Positions 23,159-24,428 of a DNA stretch of 24,428 nucleotides are shown in pieces; the first letter of the stretch is position 1; each line of letters opens with the position of its first letter. The translations under genes and the position numbers were made by a program. The notes beneath the pieces are model-generated. The model did not search any database. It had not been told where the DNA came from and was given only the letters and a program-made list of their open reading frames with translations. Source of the DNA: CAZNNH01 sp964574335 (GTDB lineage Bacteria; Acidobacteriota; Vicinamibacteria; Fen-336); contig CAZNNH010000083.1 in NCBI GenBank assembly GCA_964574335.1, positions 1 to 24,428 on the forward strand. The letters run 5' to 3'.

Positions 23159-24387
23159 GGCACCGCCCCCGTGCCTTGCGCTGCCGCACCCCCCAGCAAT
23201 CGCCGGTAGATGTCGCTGTAGCGCGGGACCACCACCTCCTGGAGACCGACGTGCTCGCAGGCGACCCGCCTGCAGCGGGCCGCGAGGCCCGGGTCGCGCA
23301 GCAGCTCCGCGAGCTCCCCGGCAGCCCGGGCATACGCCGCAGCATCCCACGAATCCACTACCACACCAACCCGCTCCTTGCGAACGAGATCAGGGTAGTC
23401 CCCGGCCAGGCGTGACGTGACGACGGGCAGCCCACAAGCCAAGTACTCCGCGTTCTTGATGGGGGAGCAGGCCCGTTTCGACGGGGCATCCGCTAGCAAC
23501 GACAGCCCAGCCTTCGCCATCGAGAGGTAGGAGGGCATCTCGTCTCGGGTAGCCTGGCGCACCAGGCAGCGGACGCCGAGCTCCCGGGCCGGCGTCTCGA
23601 AGAGCTCGGGCGACTGCGTCGTCAGGACCAGGAGCGACAGGGGGCCGAACAGCGATTGGGCACAAGCTGCGAAGGCCAGCGTCGCGTCGAAGCGATACCA
23701 CCCACCCCCCTTGCCGGCGTAGACGAGGACCGGGCCGCTCATGCCCATCGACTGGCGCAACGAATCGGCGCCGGCCGGATCGGGGCGGAAGTGAGATGTG
23801 TCGACGCCGCACGGGAGGACGTCAATCCTCTTGCCGGGCCGAAGCTGCTCGACCTCCCGTTGCCTGTGGGTCGTAAGCACCGCCGAGCCGTCGGCCGCGC
23901 CGAGGCAGGCAAGCTCGGACTTGCGTGTCAGCCACGCCGGGATCGATCGTGGCCCCCAGATCCCCACGTCGACGTACTCCTGCGAGAGGGGGCCGTCCGC
24001 GTCGTTGAAGAACCTGGTTCCGGCCCATCGCGAAGCCAGCAGGGCGATCGCCGCGCCCACCGTCGTTCGACCATGGATGAGACGTGCGCCGCGCCGCCGG
24101 GCGATCCGACCGGCGGCGAGACCGCCCGCCACGACGTCCCACGCCGAAGCCAGAACCCGCGGCGTCTTGTGGTAGACGCGGGGGTACCATTCGATTCCCT
24201 CGGCCTCCAGGGACGCCGCTGCCTGATCCATCTCGCCCCCCGACAGCCGCCAGTCATCCTGCTCGAACGTCATCAGGCCGACGCGCCAGCCCCCGCGCGC
24301 CAGCGCCCGCAGCACGGGAAGGCTCTGGCTCTGCGTGAGAGGGTCTCGCAGGCTCCAGTAGACGACATAGATGGAGTCGAGCCTCAC
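23155..24387 (-). CDS. Glycosyltransferase, GT4-like
   Basis: Second predicted GT-B glycosyltransferase, 410 residues. The N-terminus SIYVVYWSLRDPLTQSQSLPVLRALA resembles the acceptor-side start of family 1/4 enzymes. RLIHGRTTVGAAIALL, PCGVDTSHF, VLVYAGKGGGWYRF and PIKNAEYLACGLPVVTS followed by GDYPDLV mark the middle and donor-site region. The GTG at 24387 has AAAAAGGG about 8 bases upstream. It overlaps the next gene by 4 bases, so both transferases are translationally coupled and probably add successive sugars of one repeat unit. The cluster continues beyond the window edge; the 41 bases upstream hold no complete gene. Confidence 0.9.
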   Translation of the reverse strand: MRLDSIYVVYWSLRDPLTQSQSLPVLRALARGGWRVGLMTFEQDDWRLSGGEMDQAAASLEAEGIEWYPRVYHKTPRVLASAWDVVAGGLAAGRIARRRGARLIHGRTTVGAAIALLASRWAGTRFFNDADGPLSQEYVDVGIWGPRSIPAWLTRKSELACLGAADGSAVLTTHRQREVEQLRPGKRIDVLPCGVDTSHFRPDPAGADSLRQSMGMSGPVLVYAGKGGGWYRFDATLAFAACAQSLFGPLSLLVLTTQSPELFETPARELGVRCLVRQATRDEMPSYLSMAKAGLSLLADAPSKRACSPIKNAEYLACGLPVVTSRLAGDYPDLVRKERVGVVVDSWDAAAYARAAGELAELLRDPGLAARCRRVACEHVGLQEVVVPRYSDIYRRLLGGAAAQGTGAVP

Positions 24388-24428
24388 GACGAGACCCTTT
24401 TTGTCAACGCGTGGGATCGCCAGTAGTC

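Noticed and set aside
24402..24407. TTGACA (minus strand) as a promoter for the last glycosyltransferase
   Set aside because: It lies only about 14 bases before the start codon, leaving no room for a -10 box and start site.

Overview
The window is 24.4 kb of GC-rich bacterial chromosome, densely coding, with strong third-position G/C bias and frequent GTG starts. An outer-membrane polysaccharide export protein (Wza type) and a Wzc-type tyrosine autokinase point to a Gram-negative, diderm organism. The fadN-fadA-fadE gene order and TetR-type FadR control resemble Bacillus, but are also found in several GC-rich diderm phyla. An uncultured Acidobacteriota, Myxococcota or deltaproteobacterial-type lineage is my best guess, at low confidence. 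I see no rRNA, tRNA, CRISPR array, prophage or transposase gene.

Layout. (1) 2-1186, plus strand: the 3' part of an M20D amidohydrolase, then a zinc-ribbon SAM methyltransferase (1278-2270). (2) 2315-8118, minus strand, read from right to left: folK, a deoxynucleoside kinase (4-base overlap with folK), a SprT-like metallopeptidase, and two half-transporters forming a heterodimeric ABC exporter (4-base overlap). (3) 8264-16514, plus strand, fatty-acid degradation: a TetR/FadR-type regulator overlapping an acyl-CoA ligase gene by 4 bases, then fadN, fadA and fadE. (4) 16684-18600, plus strand: a single-pass FHA/TPR protein. (5) 18666-24387, minus strand, exopolysaccharide cluster: two GT4-like glycosyltransferases (4-base overlap), a Wza-like exporter and a Wzc-like BY-kinase.

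How the genes work together. The ligase activates fatty acids to acyl-CoA. FadE, FadN and FadA then carry out dehydrogenation, hydration plus second oxidation, and thiolysis. A promoter with a perfect TATAAT box lies before fadN, and a TGAATGA-N4-TCACTCA inverted repeat overlaps it. This matches what I remember of the Bacillus FadR operator, so the TetR protein encoded 2.5 kb upstream probably represses fadN-fadA-fadE until acyl-CoA appears.

Most unusual content. Both long spacers of the fad operon (before fadN, and between fadA and fadE) are filled with a repeat family. Its two conserved end modules, L = GGGGACATGACC and R = GGATCGTGTCCCC, enclose hairpin stems whose inner sequence differs in each copy but stays self-complementary. 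L also occurs as a 30-bp direct repeat, which supplies the fadA stop codon. R occurs as a perfect 18-bp tandem array of five units. This looks like a REP/MITE-like family that also reshapes the operon's mRNA. A second, unrelated palindromic family (TCATCCTGAG...GAAGGATCT) occurs three times at gene ends. No gap without a gene exceeds 300 bases; the largest (10699-10974) holds the promoter, the operator and the repeats.
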